From: an uncultured Eubacteriales bacterium
GTDB lineage: Bacteria > Bacillota > Clostridia > Oscillospirales > Oscillospiraceae
Direction: 5' to 3'
Length of the DNA: 64,000 nucleotides
Assembly (NCBI GenBank): GCA_900316205.1
Contig: ONBX01000007.1
Location: 35,456-99,455 of the forward strand
How positions within the stretch are numbered: position 1 is the stretch's first letter; each line of letters opens with the position of its first letter. The notes under the pieces are model-generated. The model was not told the origin of the DNA and made no database searches. It saw nothing but the letters and a program-made list of their open reading frames with translations. Shown one piece after another: positions 43,543 to 52,737 of the stretch. Position numbers and translations under genes: made by a program.

Positions 43543-45364
43543 GGAGCATCCTCCTGACTTTATGATACAGCGGAGCAAGCATTTCCTTTCCTTCGATCAG
43601 GTGCATCTTTATTCTACTGGTTTCCCGGATCTCGCTTCCGGTACACGCATTGACGATATCGACCATTTCCTTTGCCAAGGAATAGTAGACCGGTTTAATG
43701 TAGTGATTGAAGTGATCGTAAAAGCTGCTTTGATCAACGAGATAGCGGTTGACATCCATCAGGCGAACATTCGGTATATCCTTAGCCCATTCACGGATAC
43801 TTTGATTCATGGCACGATGGACAAGATGTCGATCCGCGTATGCGGGATTCGTGTTCTTCTCATATTCCAGTTCCCCGCCGAGCATGACGACCAGCGTACA
43901 GGACTCTGAAAGCCTGGAGCGAATATATGCCAGATTCTCCACCACGGTGTTTGGGTCATTTCTGCCGAGGAATTCATATTTATCTGCAAATTCGCGAAGG
44001 ATCTCCTTCGTAAAGGGAAAACCCGCATTATAATAGCGTCCACTGATGATTCCGTCCCAGTTTTTCGGGTCAGTCATCGGGTGCAGGTACTCAAGAAAAG
44101 CAAGGCGCTCACCTGTTCCCCTTCTCTGATATACACCCAAATTCGCATCTGTCAGGATGCTGATAAAAACAACTTTATATCCCAGACGGTAGATTCGGTC
44201 GTTATACATCCCAGCATCGGCAAAGGGAACCTCCCGTAAAACGCGGTTCTTTTGCTCTTCTGTCAGACGAGCCGCCTCCACCAGATGTGTCGTGTGACCT
44301 GTAGACTCAACCAAGACACCCCGAGAGTTCGTATAAGTGAACTCCGTATCGAAGAGTTCTGTCTGCGCGATATAGGGATAAACCTGAAACAGATCGCATG
44401 GCCCCTTCACAAGAACTGTATGCTCCTTGAGATTCTTGATCTGAAGCCTGTCTTCCGTCTCGCCTGTCTCTGTCTGATTGATCCAATCCGGGCCTTCTTT
44501 CATTGACAGGTCACTGATGACCTCGCCAACTGCGATGTAGTCCGGTCTTCCCAGTTTGTTATATACATACTGCTCGATCCCCATGCCCAAAGTGCGGCAA
44601 GAGAAGCAAAAATGAACCAGGCGCTTCTCTTTCAAGGCATAGAGACCGACAATGCCATAATCGCCGAATTTATCCGAAACAGATATGTATCCGGCTTCTA
44701 CATCAGGGTCCGCAAAAAGAGCAGAAAGCTCCTCCTTCGAGCTGCGAAGCTTTGTGAAATTCAACTGATTGGAGCGCATATTCAGCTCATACAGACGATC
44801 CAGGTTTTCCAGACAGTCGTGCCTGATTTCTACCCGGATCCGGCTTTCCCGAAGAAATTCCTCGTTGGAACTGTAGTGACTCTTCGCTTCCCGTTTCTCT
44901 TCCAAAACCTTGTACTGGGCCAGGCGCTTGTGTTCAGGGTCTTTTTTACTGCTATGCTCACACGCAGTCAAAAGCTCCGGGATCGACTCCGGCCCTTCTG
45001 TCATGATTTCCGGGCAGAAAAAACGAACTTCCTCCCGGTTGGAATGGTTGTCATCCAGGAAAAGAACATTTGCAGCTCTCAACTGCATATCTGCGATCAG
45101 CTGCTTTACCCTGGCTCCCTTAGGCTCCCAATTTACAGACGGGAACACAAAGAGGTCCCATAGTCCTTCTTCCCGCAGTCTGTTTTCCACCACGCCAGGA
45201 TCGTTTTTGCTGCAAATGGAATTGACAATACCCACGTCTGTCAGCTTCTGCAAGAGAGCGCGGTTATCCTCAGGGATCTCGGCGCCGCCCTCCATGAGCG
45301 TCCCCTTCCAGAAGGTCTCGTCCAAATCCCAAATCACAAGCTTGATTTTATCAAATTGAACCAT
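43526..45364 (-). CDS. FkbH-like HAD enzyme fused to a C-terminal SGNH-like domain
   Basis: 612 residues. The HAD-IIIC domain (about 1-150) has VIWDLDETFWKG (D13, D15), SICSKNDP and FLDDNHSNREEV. A GNAT-like domain (about 160-320, with LYELNMRSNQLNFTKLR and FGDYGIVGLYALK) completes the FkbH core. After about residue 350 comes an extra domain ending YDHFNHYIKPVYYSLA, in which D and H match the last block of SGNH hydrolases. FkbH proteins load a glyceryl unit from 1,3-bisphosphoglycerate onto an acyl carrier protein. The fusion suggests forming an acyl unit and then moving it to a sugar; that is inference. Confidence 0.82.
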   Translation of the reverse strand: MVQFDKIKLVIWDLDETFWKGTLMEGGAEIPEDNRALLQKLTDVGIVNSICSKNDPGVVENRLREEGLWDLFVFPSVNWEPKGARVKQLIADMQLRAANVLFLDDNHSNREEVRFFCPEIMTEGPESIPELLTACEHSSKKDPEHKRLAQYKVLEEKREAKSHYSSNEEFLRESRIRVEIRHDCLENLDRLYELNMRSNQLNFTKLRSSKEELSALFADPDVEAGYISVSDKFGDYGIVGLYALKEKRLVHFCFSCRTLGMGIEQYVYNKLGRPDYIAVGEVISDLSMKEGPDWINQTETGETEDRLQIKNLKEHTVLVKGPCDLFQVYPYIAQTELFDTEFTYTNSRGVLVESTGHTTHLVEAARLTEEQKNRVLREVPFADAGMYNDRIYRLGYKVVFISILTDANLGVYQRRGTGERLAFLEYLHPMTDPKNWDGIISGRYYNAGFPFTKEILREFADKYEFLGRNDPNTVVENLAYIRSRLSESCTLVVMLGGELEYEKNTNPAYADRHLVHRAMNQSIREWAKDIPNVRLMDVNRYLVDQSSFYDHFNHYIKPVYYSLAKEMVDIVNACTGSEIRETSRIKMHLIEGKEMLAPLYHKVRRMLRGGKK

Positions 45365-45493
45365 GTAACTTCACCATCACTCACTGACGAGTTTTTCCGA
45401 TCAAAGGCAAGAAGCCTTTCTTCCGGAGGCATGCTTTTCCATAAAACACATGTAGGATTCTCTTTCTTTTACTTTCGAGCGCGATGCTGCTTT

Positions 45494-46603
45494 TCAAAGC
45501 GATTCCAGCATCTGCTCAACCGCCTTCACTGTATTCTCTACGCTGAAGTACTTTCCTCTCTCCATTGCTTTCTCCCGATAATGATCCAACAATCCAGGCT
45601 CAGTGAGCATTTTTTTTACGCCCTGATACAAAGCCTCTTCGTTGTTTTCGCTAATGAGGCCATATTTATTATCGCCCAGCATCTCCCGCATCCCGGATAC
45701 CTCCGTTGTGCAGACCGGAGTCCCGACGATCAGGGCCTCCGTCGCTGCGGTGGAAAAGCCTTCGGTCAGACTGGAGCAGATAAAGAGATCACAGCGGGCA
45801 AGATATCGATACGGATTCGTCGTATATCCCAGGAACGTGACGCAGTCCCCCAGATCCAAACTTTGAACCAGATTTCGAAGATTCTCTTCCTCCGGTCCCC
45901 TTCCCAGCAGGTAAAGATGTGCCGGGATTCCTTCCCGGCGAAGCTTGCCTGTTGTCCTGATCAAGCGGTCAAAAGCCTTCAATGGCTTCATGGTCCCGAC
46001 TGCAGCAAGCTTTTTCTCCTCAGGTGAAAACAGTCCATCTTCAACCTTCTCAAGTGCTTTTTCCCGAATGACTGCGCTTTCAACCGTATTATACAAGACC
46101 TGTCCGGGAACATGGACAGGCATATTCCTCATAAATTCCTCTCCAACTTTTTGAGAAACAAAAATGAGCCTGTCAAACGCCCCATAGCACTGTTTGCATT
46201 CGTCCACACTGCGAAAGGAGGCTGCAATTCTTTCAGGGCTTCCCTGTATGCTGTGGATCCAGCAAATCAGTTTGGTATCCGGATCCTCACAGCCACTGAT
46301 CACCCGCGCAGAGGGTCCCTCCAGATACGAGACCTCAATATCATAATGCTCTTTTACAAAGAGCTTATGGAGCGCAGCTGGCGTCAGCAGCTTCATCCAA
46401 TAGGTATTGGCAGGGATCATCCGGGGAAACACCCGGACAAGCTTAATGTGATCCTTCAGGAAGCGCTCGTTGGTTCCGCCGCCGAAAAGGACCTGAACTG
46501 TAACGTCAAAGCGCTCCGGATCCAGATGATTCACCAGGTTGACCAGGACCTTTTCCGCGCCGCCGCCACCCAGGTCATGGATCAAAAACAGAACCTTTTT
46601 CAC
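45494..46603 (-). CDS. GT4-family glycosyltransferase
   Basis: 369 residues. The N terminus KKVLFLIHDLGGGGAEKVL is the GGAE signature of retaining GT4 enzymes; the second domain has AVGTMKPLKAFDRLI, YLLGRGPEEE and SSLTEGFSTAATEAL. The GTG at 46603 is chosen because the GT fold starts there and AAGGAAG is upstream. It overlaps the GT2 gene upstream by four bases. Confidence 0.9.
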   Translation of the reverse strand: MKKVLFLIHDLGGGGAEKVLVNLVNHLDPERFDVTVQVLFGGGTNERFLKDHIKLVRVFPRMIPANTYWMKLLTPAALHKLFVKEHYDIEVSYLEGPSARVISGCEDPDTKLICWIHSIQGSPERIAASFRSVDECKQCYGAFDRLIFVSQKVGEEFMRNMPVHVPGQVLYNTVESAVIREKALEKVEDGLFSPEEKKLAAVGTMKPLKAFDRLIRTTGKLRREGIPAHLYLLGRGPEEENLRNLVQSLDLGDCVTFLGYTTNPYRYLARCDLFICSSLTEGFSTAATEALIVGTPVCTTEVSGMREMLGDNKYGLISENNEEALYQGVKKMLTEPGLLDHYREKAMERGKYFSVENTVKAVEQMLESL

Positions 46604-47430
46604 TTTTGTTCCGCTTCCTTCTTCCTCGCATATTTGCGCAGATGAATGTACTGATAGATTCCTGTCGGTACAAAAGCTTTCCAGACATATAGAAATGGAC
46701 GATACCTGGGCCAACCGCGGATTCCCATCAAGGTATAACCTTTATATCGGGTAAGCGCACTGTTTAAACGAGCTCGGAATGTCCTTTTTTTTACCGACTG
46801 CCGGTCATCCAGATAAACATAGAGAAGATCCGGCATATTATAGCCTCTGAAACCGGCAGCAAGAAATCTGCACCACAGGTCTACGTCTTCAACTCGAATT
46901 GCCCTGGGATCCTCTGAATAACCGCCAAGAGCATCATATACGCGCTTATAGGTCATGATCGTAGGATGAGAAAATGCGTTTTGGCGCACCATCGATTCTT
47001 TTGTTGGCTCAGGGTATCGGACTATGGTCCCGATTGTTTTCTCGCCGTCCGTCACCAACTGTCCCGTACCGACCAGATCGTACTCCGGGTGCTCCTGCAG
47101 AAACACCACCTGCTTCTCCAGGCGTTCCGGCATGCACCAGTCATCGGCGTCCATGCGGGCCACCAGTTCGGTTTTCACTTCCCGAAGACAGCGGTTCAAG
47201 GAATAGGGCAGTTTCCTGTTCGTCTCATTCTGCAGAACAACGAATTTATCCGGATAACGCTTCTGATAATCCTGCAGGATCTCCACCGTACGGTCGGACG
47301 AGCCGTCGTCACAGCAGATCAAGATCCAGTTGTCGTAGGTCTGCGCCAGAATCGAGTCTATGGCCTTTTCCAGCGTTTTCTCGCTGTTATAGCAGGCCAT
47401 GATGATGGAGACGGTATTCTGATCGATCAT
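46600..47430 (-). CDS. GT2-family glycosyltransferase
   Basis: 276 residues with SIIMACYNSEKTLEKAI, CCDDGSSDRT and ARMDADDWC, the GT-A motifs with the DxD site, then EDVDLWCRFL near the base. The enzyme is shorter than its neighbours and ends in a basic helix. It overlaps both neighbours by four bases. Confidence 0.9.
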   Translation of the reverse strand: MIDQNTVSIIMACYNSEKTLEKAIDSILAQTYDNWILICCDDGSSDRTVEILQDYQKRYPDKFVVLQNETNRKLPYSLNRCLREVKTELVARMDADDWCMPERLEKQVVFLQEHPEYDLVGTGQLVTDGEKTIGTIVRYPEPTKESMVRQNAFSHPTIMTYKRVYDALGGYSEDPRAIRVEDVDLWCRFLAAGFRGYNMPDLLYVYLDDRQSVKKRTFRARLNSALTRYKGYTLMGIRGWPRYRPFLYVWKAFVPTGIYQYIHLRKYARKKEAEQK

Positions 47431-49193
47431 ACTCTGTACACAACCTTTACAAGATTCCGGTGAAGCAGCTCTTTCGTGAAGCGGAGGCTGAGTTTCTCCT
47501 CAGATTCAGTTTCTACGGAGAAGCCGATCTGACCAAGCGTATTTCTCAGCAAAACATTCTTTTTTGTTTTGATCAGGCACATTTCACCTTGGAGGCACTC
47601 CTCCCGCTCCAAAAGAGAGGAAAAAAGCGCGCTTTCCACGAATTTACCGGCAACGCGGCAGGACATGGCAAATTCCCTCAGAATAAGCTTATCCTGCTGC
47701 TTGCAATATTGTCCGAAGCCCACGATCCCGTAATCGCCGAAATCGTCCCCGCAGGAGAAAGCAAAGGCCTGATAGCCATCGCGCAGCAAGGCCTGATTGA
47801 ACTCTTCCCGGCTGTATTTGACGCCGGACATATTCAACTGATTGGTCCGCGTCAGCAGTTCATAGCAGCGCAGCAGTTCCTTTTCTGTCTTCGGCTCGAA
47901 AACTTCTGCCTGCAGATGGCATTTCTGCAAAAAACTGATGGTGTCGTCATGATCCTCCGCCATCACGCTGCGGCGCTTCGCCTCCGCCCGGTACATCTGG
48001 CGGCGATGACGGCTCTCCTCTGTGACCATAACGGAAAACTCCGGGCGTTCTAGGAGCGTGGCCAGCTCCGGAATGTCATAGCAGCGAACCTGCGGCAGCG
48101 CGCTGCGCACCTGTTCCCGCTCAAAAACGGAATCGTCCAGGAGGGCAAAGGTATCCACCCCGATATTCAGATCCCTGGCAATCTGTTGGATCGAAGCGCT
48201 CTTGGCGTTCCAGTGGATCTGGGGATAGAGGAAATACTCCGCAAGGCCCAGCCGTTCCACCACGGGCCAGGCTGCATCGTAGTCGTTTTTGCTGGCAATG
48301 GACTGCAGGAACCCACGCTCATCCAGAGCCTGGATGAGCTCTCTCACGCCTGGTCGGAGCTGCAGCAGCTCCGGTTCACTTTCGATCAGGGTGCCGTCCC
48401 AAAGGGTATTGTCCAAATCCCAGACAACACACTTCACTTTTGCAGCGGGTTTTTCCGCGGTAACAGGAGTTCCCTTTACAAAATCGCACCAGAGGATCTC
48501 CACATCCGCTTCCAGATCGTTTTCCGGATAGATCTTGATCAAATTGTTGCTGCGCCAGCACTCCGGGGACAACTGCCCCTTGTCAAGGGCCAGCAGGTTC
48601 TCTCCCGGAGCAAGGGAAAGAGAGCTGCGGAAAACCGGCTGATTCTCCCGGTAAACTTCCAGAATCAGATGAAAAGGCTGTTTTTCAAAGCTGTAGCCAT
48701 GAAAAATGAAGGCATCCACAGCGCTGTCTTCGGCCTTCATGCCGCGAAGTCTTCTCCGCCGCAGATACTCCGTTCCGCGGATCATTCCCCAGCGAAACTT
48801 GACCGGTGCGGGAGATTCCACGACCCTGCGAAGCCGGTTCCCCAAGGCCTGGTTCTTGTCAGTCATCACCTGGTAATCCGAGACGGACAGCATCGCCGGA
48901 TATACAATGGTCATCATATTGCCCCAGGGCCGGAATCTGACCCGGGCAGCCTGACCGCAGCAGCCTCTCTCTTCCCGGCGAACCCGGATCCCGTTATAAA
49001 AGCGCTTGCAGCGTCCGTCCGCGCGGGCCTCGAACTGCGTACAGGTCTGAAAGCAAAGCGGCGCGGAGCATTCCAGGCAGTGCTCCTCCCACATGGTGGG
49101 ACGAACAGCATCGATCCGGAATACCTCCGCGATGTTTTTTTGATAGTGTGGTACCTCGCTATCCGCGGGGTCAGCATAATAAAATTGATACAT
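47427..49193 (-). CDS. FkbH-like HAD enzyme with Cys-rich N-terminal domain
   Basis: 588 residues. The first 90 hold seven cysteines (C39, C42, C47, C51, C62, C78, C79) in a zinc- or iron-sulfur-like arrangement, followed by a beta-rich part to about 245. The FkbH core then starts: VVWDLDNTLWDG (D259, D261), SIASKNDY, LLDDSVFEREQV, and a GNAT-like part with LTRTNQLNMSG and DFGDYGIVGFGQY. FkbH enzymes form glyceryl-carrier thioesters. The N-terminal extension is not one I recognise. It overlaps the GT2 gene by four bases. Confidence 0.82.
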   Translation of the reverse strand: MYQFYYADPADSEVPHYQKNIAEVFRIDAVRPTMWEEHCLECSAPLCFQTCTQFEARADGRCKRFYNGIRVRREERGCCGQAARVRFRPWGNMMTIVYPAMLSVSDYQVMTDKNQALGNRLRRVVESPAPVKFRWGMIRGTEYLRRRRLRGMKAEDSAVDAFIFHGYSFEKQPFHLILEVYRENQPVFRSSLSLAPGENLLALDKGQLSPECWRSNNLIKIYPENDLEADVEILWCDFVKGTPVTAEKPAAKVKCVVWDLDNTLWDGTLIESEPELLQLRPGVRELIQALDERGFLQSIASKNDYDAAWPVVERLGLAEYFLYPQIHWNAKSASIQQIARDLNIGVDTFALLDDSVFEREQVRSALPQVRCYDIPELATLLERPEFSVMVTEESRHRRQMYRAEAKRRSVMAEDHDDTISFLQKCHLQAEVFEPKTEKELLRCYELLTRTNQLNMSGVKYSREEFNQALLRDGYQAFAFSCGDDFGDYGIVGFGQYCKQQDKLILREFAMSCRVAGKFVESALFSSLLEREECLQGEMCLIKTKKNVLLRNTLGQIGFSVETESEEKLSLRFTKELLHRNLVKVVYRV

Positions 49194-49214
49194 GGTAACG
49201 CTCCAAATGCTGCG

Positions 49215-50192
49215 TCAATTAGAAACCCGTTCGGCAGCCTCCGACATATTCAAGCTCTCCATGCCGTATGCTTCACGAAGCTTGCTGTAATACGAAAAAA
49301 TCTCTTCCAGTTGATGCATATGGAAATCCGTATGGACGCCAATGTTGTGGGGATGCCACCAGAGATGAAAGCTCAGACCTTTCTTCGCAGCATGCAGCAT
49401 CTGCCGCTTGATCCGATGGATTTTCAGTTTTTCCAGGAAAAAGAGCTTATCGAAGCGAGGCTTGTACATTCTGGAGCCGGGCAGGTGCACAAGGTCTCCC
49501 TCTTTCCTGGGCTGATATCCGCCCTGTCCGGTAAGCGGAAGGTATACATCCATCAGGCGAAGAGCCCGAAGCAGTGTGTGATTGCGGACTCGCTCGTGAA
49601 TCCAGTCCTGCTCCTCATCCCGATAGGCCACAAAGCCTTTGGATGCAACGATTTTTTCATAGGCAGGGATCGTCTGATTGCGGGGAAACACAATGGATTG
49701 CAGCGCATAGCCCTTATCTGCCGCGATCCGGATCGCAGCATCAAGATCCGCGGAAAACTGCTCCGCGGTCTGCCCCTCCTCCCGGCAATAATAATGGGAA
49801 TAGGTGTGGCTGCCGATTTCCTGTCCCGGGGCCTCTGACACAAGGTGGATCAGGTCAGGCGCAAAAAAGCAGTCCTCATGACCTGTCGGAAACGCAGGAT
49901 CCGCAAACAAACGGTAGGAAGAAAGCTTGGCATTCCGGTAGTGAGGCACAAGGTCTTCTTCGGGAAAATAGCGCTGGGCTTCCTCCCGGTTTTCCGCAAA
50001 CATGAGTCCCACCGTGGCCCAGGTCGCATGGATTCCATATTTTTCAAACAGCTTCAGAAGCTGCGGGATCGCTTTTCTTCCGCCAAGAACATGATCCTGA
50101 TAGGACTCCAGGCTGTGACCATCCTGCATGCCCCAGAACAGCTCAAAATCGAGAGATACGATCAGTTGTGCTTTGTGATGTATATTCTTCAT
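49215..50192 (-). CDS. Polysaccharide deacetylase family protein
   Basis: 325 residues. IVSLDFELFWG gives the first NodB motif (Asp and Glu), IGSHTYSHYYC the metal-binding histidines, and SFHLWWHPHNIG the C-terminal His motif. No signal peptide is visible, so it may act inside the cell on lipid-linked sugars or sugar nucleotides, like PgaB-related or formyl-removing enzymes. The start could be 50192 or 50204; neither has a strong ribosome site. Confidence 0.85.
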   Translation of the reverse strand: MKNIHHKAQLIVSLDFELFWGMQDGHSLESYQDHVLGGRKAIPQLLKLFEKYGIHATWATVGLMFAENREEAQRYFPEEDLVPHYRNAKLSSYRLFADPAFPTGHEDCFFAPDLIHLVSEAPGQEIGSHTYSHYYCREEGQTAEQFSADLDAAIRIAADKGYALQSIVFPRNQTIPAYEKIVASKGFVAYRDEEQDWIHERVRNHTLLRALRLMDVYLPLTGQGGYQPRKEGDLVHLPGSRMYKPRFDKLFFLEKLKIHRIKRQMLHAAKKGLSFHLWWHPHNIGVHTDFHMHQLEEIFSYYSKLREAYGMESLNMSEAAERVSN

Positions 50193-50248
50193 AGCTTTTC
50201 TCATATAGATTTACAAGCAGTTCACTTCATACCAATTAAGTTCCGTAC

Positions 50249-51448
50249 TCATTGTCCTCCTATGGATGAAGAATCTTTAGAGAAAATGATCTCTACGGCT
50301 TTTTCTGCAGCGCCCCCATATGACGCAATGTATTTATTCTTTATACTGGCACGCGTGTATTCGCATTCTTTATGATAATCCATATTGATAATGCTGTTAA
50401 GTAGTTCGACTTCACTACGTATCACTCCATGCGAGAACAGCAGATTCAGATCCGTATATAGCCCTCTTTCCTTCAAATAATTATCATAATCATAGCCATA
50501 GCAGAAAATTGGTCTTTCTAATATGGAATAATCAAACACCACGCTGGAATAGTCAGAGATCAAGATATCCGCAACTTTTAACAAATCATTAATACGAGGA
50601 TACTTGAACGCATTGATTACAAAACCGTCAGTTGGTAGAGCATCCGTCAGTTTTACTACTTCATAATGTGCAGTAATAATTAACACATATTCTTCTCCAA
50701 GTTTCTCCCGCCAAGCATCGAAATGGAAGGGTATAGATAATAAAGTCTGCCCAGACAGAGATTTGCTGAACTCTCGAAAAGTCGGTGCATATAGAATCAC
50801 TTTTTTATCCTGAGGCACACCTAACTTCTCTTTAAGCATCTGTATTTCTTCAGGCGTGGCAGTTGTCAAATCATCATTTCTCGGGAGGCCAGTCTGGTAA
50901 AAAACCGATCTAGGCATGTCCCACGCGTGAGTTAGGATATCAATCTCTTCTTTTCCCTCAATAAAAATACCGTCAAATTGCTCCTGAAAAGCGATGTGAA
51001 AAGCTCTATCGGCTTGCTCAATATCACGGCCAAGTCGTTTAATACCTGCCATACCATGCTGAAACATGTAATATTTGGTAGCTTTCTTCTTAAACTTCAG
51101 CCCACGAGAAGCGCTGGAATTCGTAATCCAATAACCAGCTTTTAGCGCAGTAATGTAATATGCAGCAGAATCTACTCTCACAGAGTGCTCCACCTGAGGA
51201 AACTCTCTGGGAGATACAAAAGCCCAGACATACTTATGCATCGAAGAAACCGGATGATTCAGCAGATACTCATACAAGACTTTTGGACTATCATCATATT
51301 TCTGGCCTCCATAGCTGATAAAAAGGATCAAGTTTGGATCCGTTTTTACAAACAAGCCAAAAAGCCTTAAAAGAAATGAACATATGTAATAGTAAAGGAA
51401 ATAAAGAGATTTGTTATTCTTTACAAGCAATTTTAATTTGGAAATCAT
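50249..51448 (-). CDS. CDP-glycerol glycerophosphotransferase family protein
   Basis: 399 residues. After a hydrophobic N-terminal helix come FISYGGQKYDDSPK, WITNSSASRG, MFQHGMAGIKRLG, and ILISDYSSVVFDYSIL, the TagB/TagF pattern. It moves glycerol phosphate, or a related alditol phosphate, onto a lipid-linked sugar. The gene is the most AT-rich in the cluster, with many AAA, ATA and TTA codons, a sign of recent transfer. Confidence 0.9.
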   Translation of the reverse strand: MISKLKLLVKNNKSLYFLYYYICSFLLRLFGLFVKTDPNLILFISYGGQKYDDSPKVLYEYLLNHPVSSMHKYVWAFVSPREFPQVEHSVRVDSAAYYITALKAGYWITNSSASRGLKFKKKATKYYMFQHGMAGIKRLGRDIEQADRAFHIAFQEQFDGIFIEGKEEIDILTHAWDMPRSVFYQTGLPRNDDLTTATPEEIQMLKEKLGVPQDKKVILYAPTFREFSKSLSGQTLLSIPFHFDAWREKLGEEYVLIITAHYEVVKLTDALPTDGFVINAFKYPRINDLLKVADILISDYSSVVFDYSILERPIFCYGYDYDNYLKERGLYTDLNLLFSHGVIRSEVELLNSIINMDYHKECEYTRASIKNKYIASYGGAAEKAVEIIFSKDSSSIGGQ

Positions 51449-51472
51449 ATGAATCGTGCTCCATAAGAATGA

Positions 51473-52579
51473 TTACAACAGTTTCCAAGTAATCCCGGCC
51501 TGATAATAAAAGAAGAAAGAATAAATCGCCATAACTCCTCCCTCGATTAACAGGGCAGAATCCGGTCTGAACAATTCATGGATCAGCCAAGGGATCAGGA
51601 TATAGTTAGTAAGACTAAAGTAAATCGGAAGGCGTCCAACAATAATGCCGCTGGTAAAAAAGCTGAACACATAAAATCCGGTGGAAACAACAGACAGATT
51701 CACGCACATATTGATCAGCGCATCATCCACTTCTTCGATCCTTCTGCGAAATACCAGAGAAAGCGCAGTGGGAACAGCATAAAACAAAACTCGAAAAATG
51801 TTGGTTCCATCATCAACAGCCTGATTGAAATAAATGATATCTCCTTCATAGACAGTATCTTCCATCGCATTGGTAATGAAGCCGGTCACTGCATCCAAAA
51901 AATATATGGAGAGGACGATGCCGATCATAAAAAGAATAGTCCGGAAATTCCACGCTTTTCCGTTAACAAGGAAAACAAATGGCAGAAAGATCAATGCTGA
52001 TGTGTGAAATAAACTTGCAAAAAGGACAATCAACACCATCCACACATATTTTCTATGCAGCAGAAGCGGAAGTGCAGCAAAGATGATCGTGACCGCCAAA
52101 AACTGCCGCATTCCGTTGTGCATCCAAGAAAGGTAATCCGTGGAAGCAACAAAAAGGAACATACTCAACAAGTAGTTTTCCGAATACTTTCTATATATTC
52201 TAACTAAAATGTAGATTTGAATCGCGGCAATGATCAGGAAAAAAACAACAGAATCGTCTGAAATGATCGTTTTGATCAGATATTCAAATACTACAAATCC
52301 TCTGTCCTTTGACCTGGAAGAAACATAGGACCATAGATTTGCAAGGCCTGTCGGCATCCGATTGAAAGTCAGTCGGTACATGCCGGTATCACCAAAGCTG
52401 TCAGGGCGCCACCCGGCCCAGATCACATAAGGAATTGCCAGAATGGCCGCAGGAAGCTTTCCCCAGCGGATGCGGGGATGCCCCAGAACGATTTCCTCGC
52501 GTCTGGGGATAAAAGCCAGACTTACTGCGCCGAACAGGAACATCCAGATCAGCAGCCACCAATAGTTTCTCAGTTCCAT
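51473..52579 (-). CDS. EpsG-family polysaccharide polymerase (Wzy-like)
   Basis: 368 residues, about ten membrane helices. WAGWRPDSFGDTGMYR and RGFVVFEYLIK match the EpsG family, which joins repeat units outside the membrane. The ATG at 52579 follows GGAGAAAG. The 158 bases to the ATP-grasp gene hold no gene I can support. AT-rich for the region. Confidence 0.85.
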   Translation of the reverse strand: MELRNYWWLLIWMFLFGAVSLAFIPRREEIVLGHPRIRWGKLPAAILAIPYVIWAGWRPDSFGDTGMYRLTFNRMPTGLANLWSYVSSRSKDRGFVVFEYLIKTIISDDSVVFFLIIAAIQIYILVRIYRKYSENYLLSMFLFVASTDYLSWMHNGMRQFLAVTIIFAALPLLLHRKYVWMVLIVLFASLFHTSALIFLPFVFLVNGKAWNFRTILFMIGIVLSIYFLDAVTGFITNAMEDTVYEGDIIYFNQAVDDGTNIFRVLFYAVPTALSLVFRRRIEEVDDALINMCVNLSVVSTGFYVFSFFTSGIIVGRLPIYFSLTNYILIPWLIHELFRPDSALLIEGGVMAIYSFFFYYQAGITWKLL

Positions 52580-52737
52580 TCTTTCTCCGTACTGCGTCAT
52601 TTACGCAGATCAACGTCAAGTTATTATCCCAAAGAATCCATACAGATCATTGGGATCCTTCGTAAACAATCCATCAAAAGAGGGCAGCAAGAAGACACGC
52701 CATGGGTTGACTCCAAACTATCTCAAGCTCGACTGTG

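Noticed and set aside
45365-45493. A small gene in the 129-base gap before the FkbH-SGNH gene
   Set aside because: No frame with a start and ribosome site is present; only a weak AAAGGC hairpin is seen.
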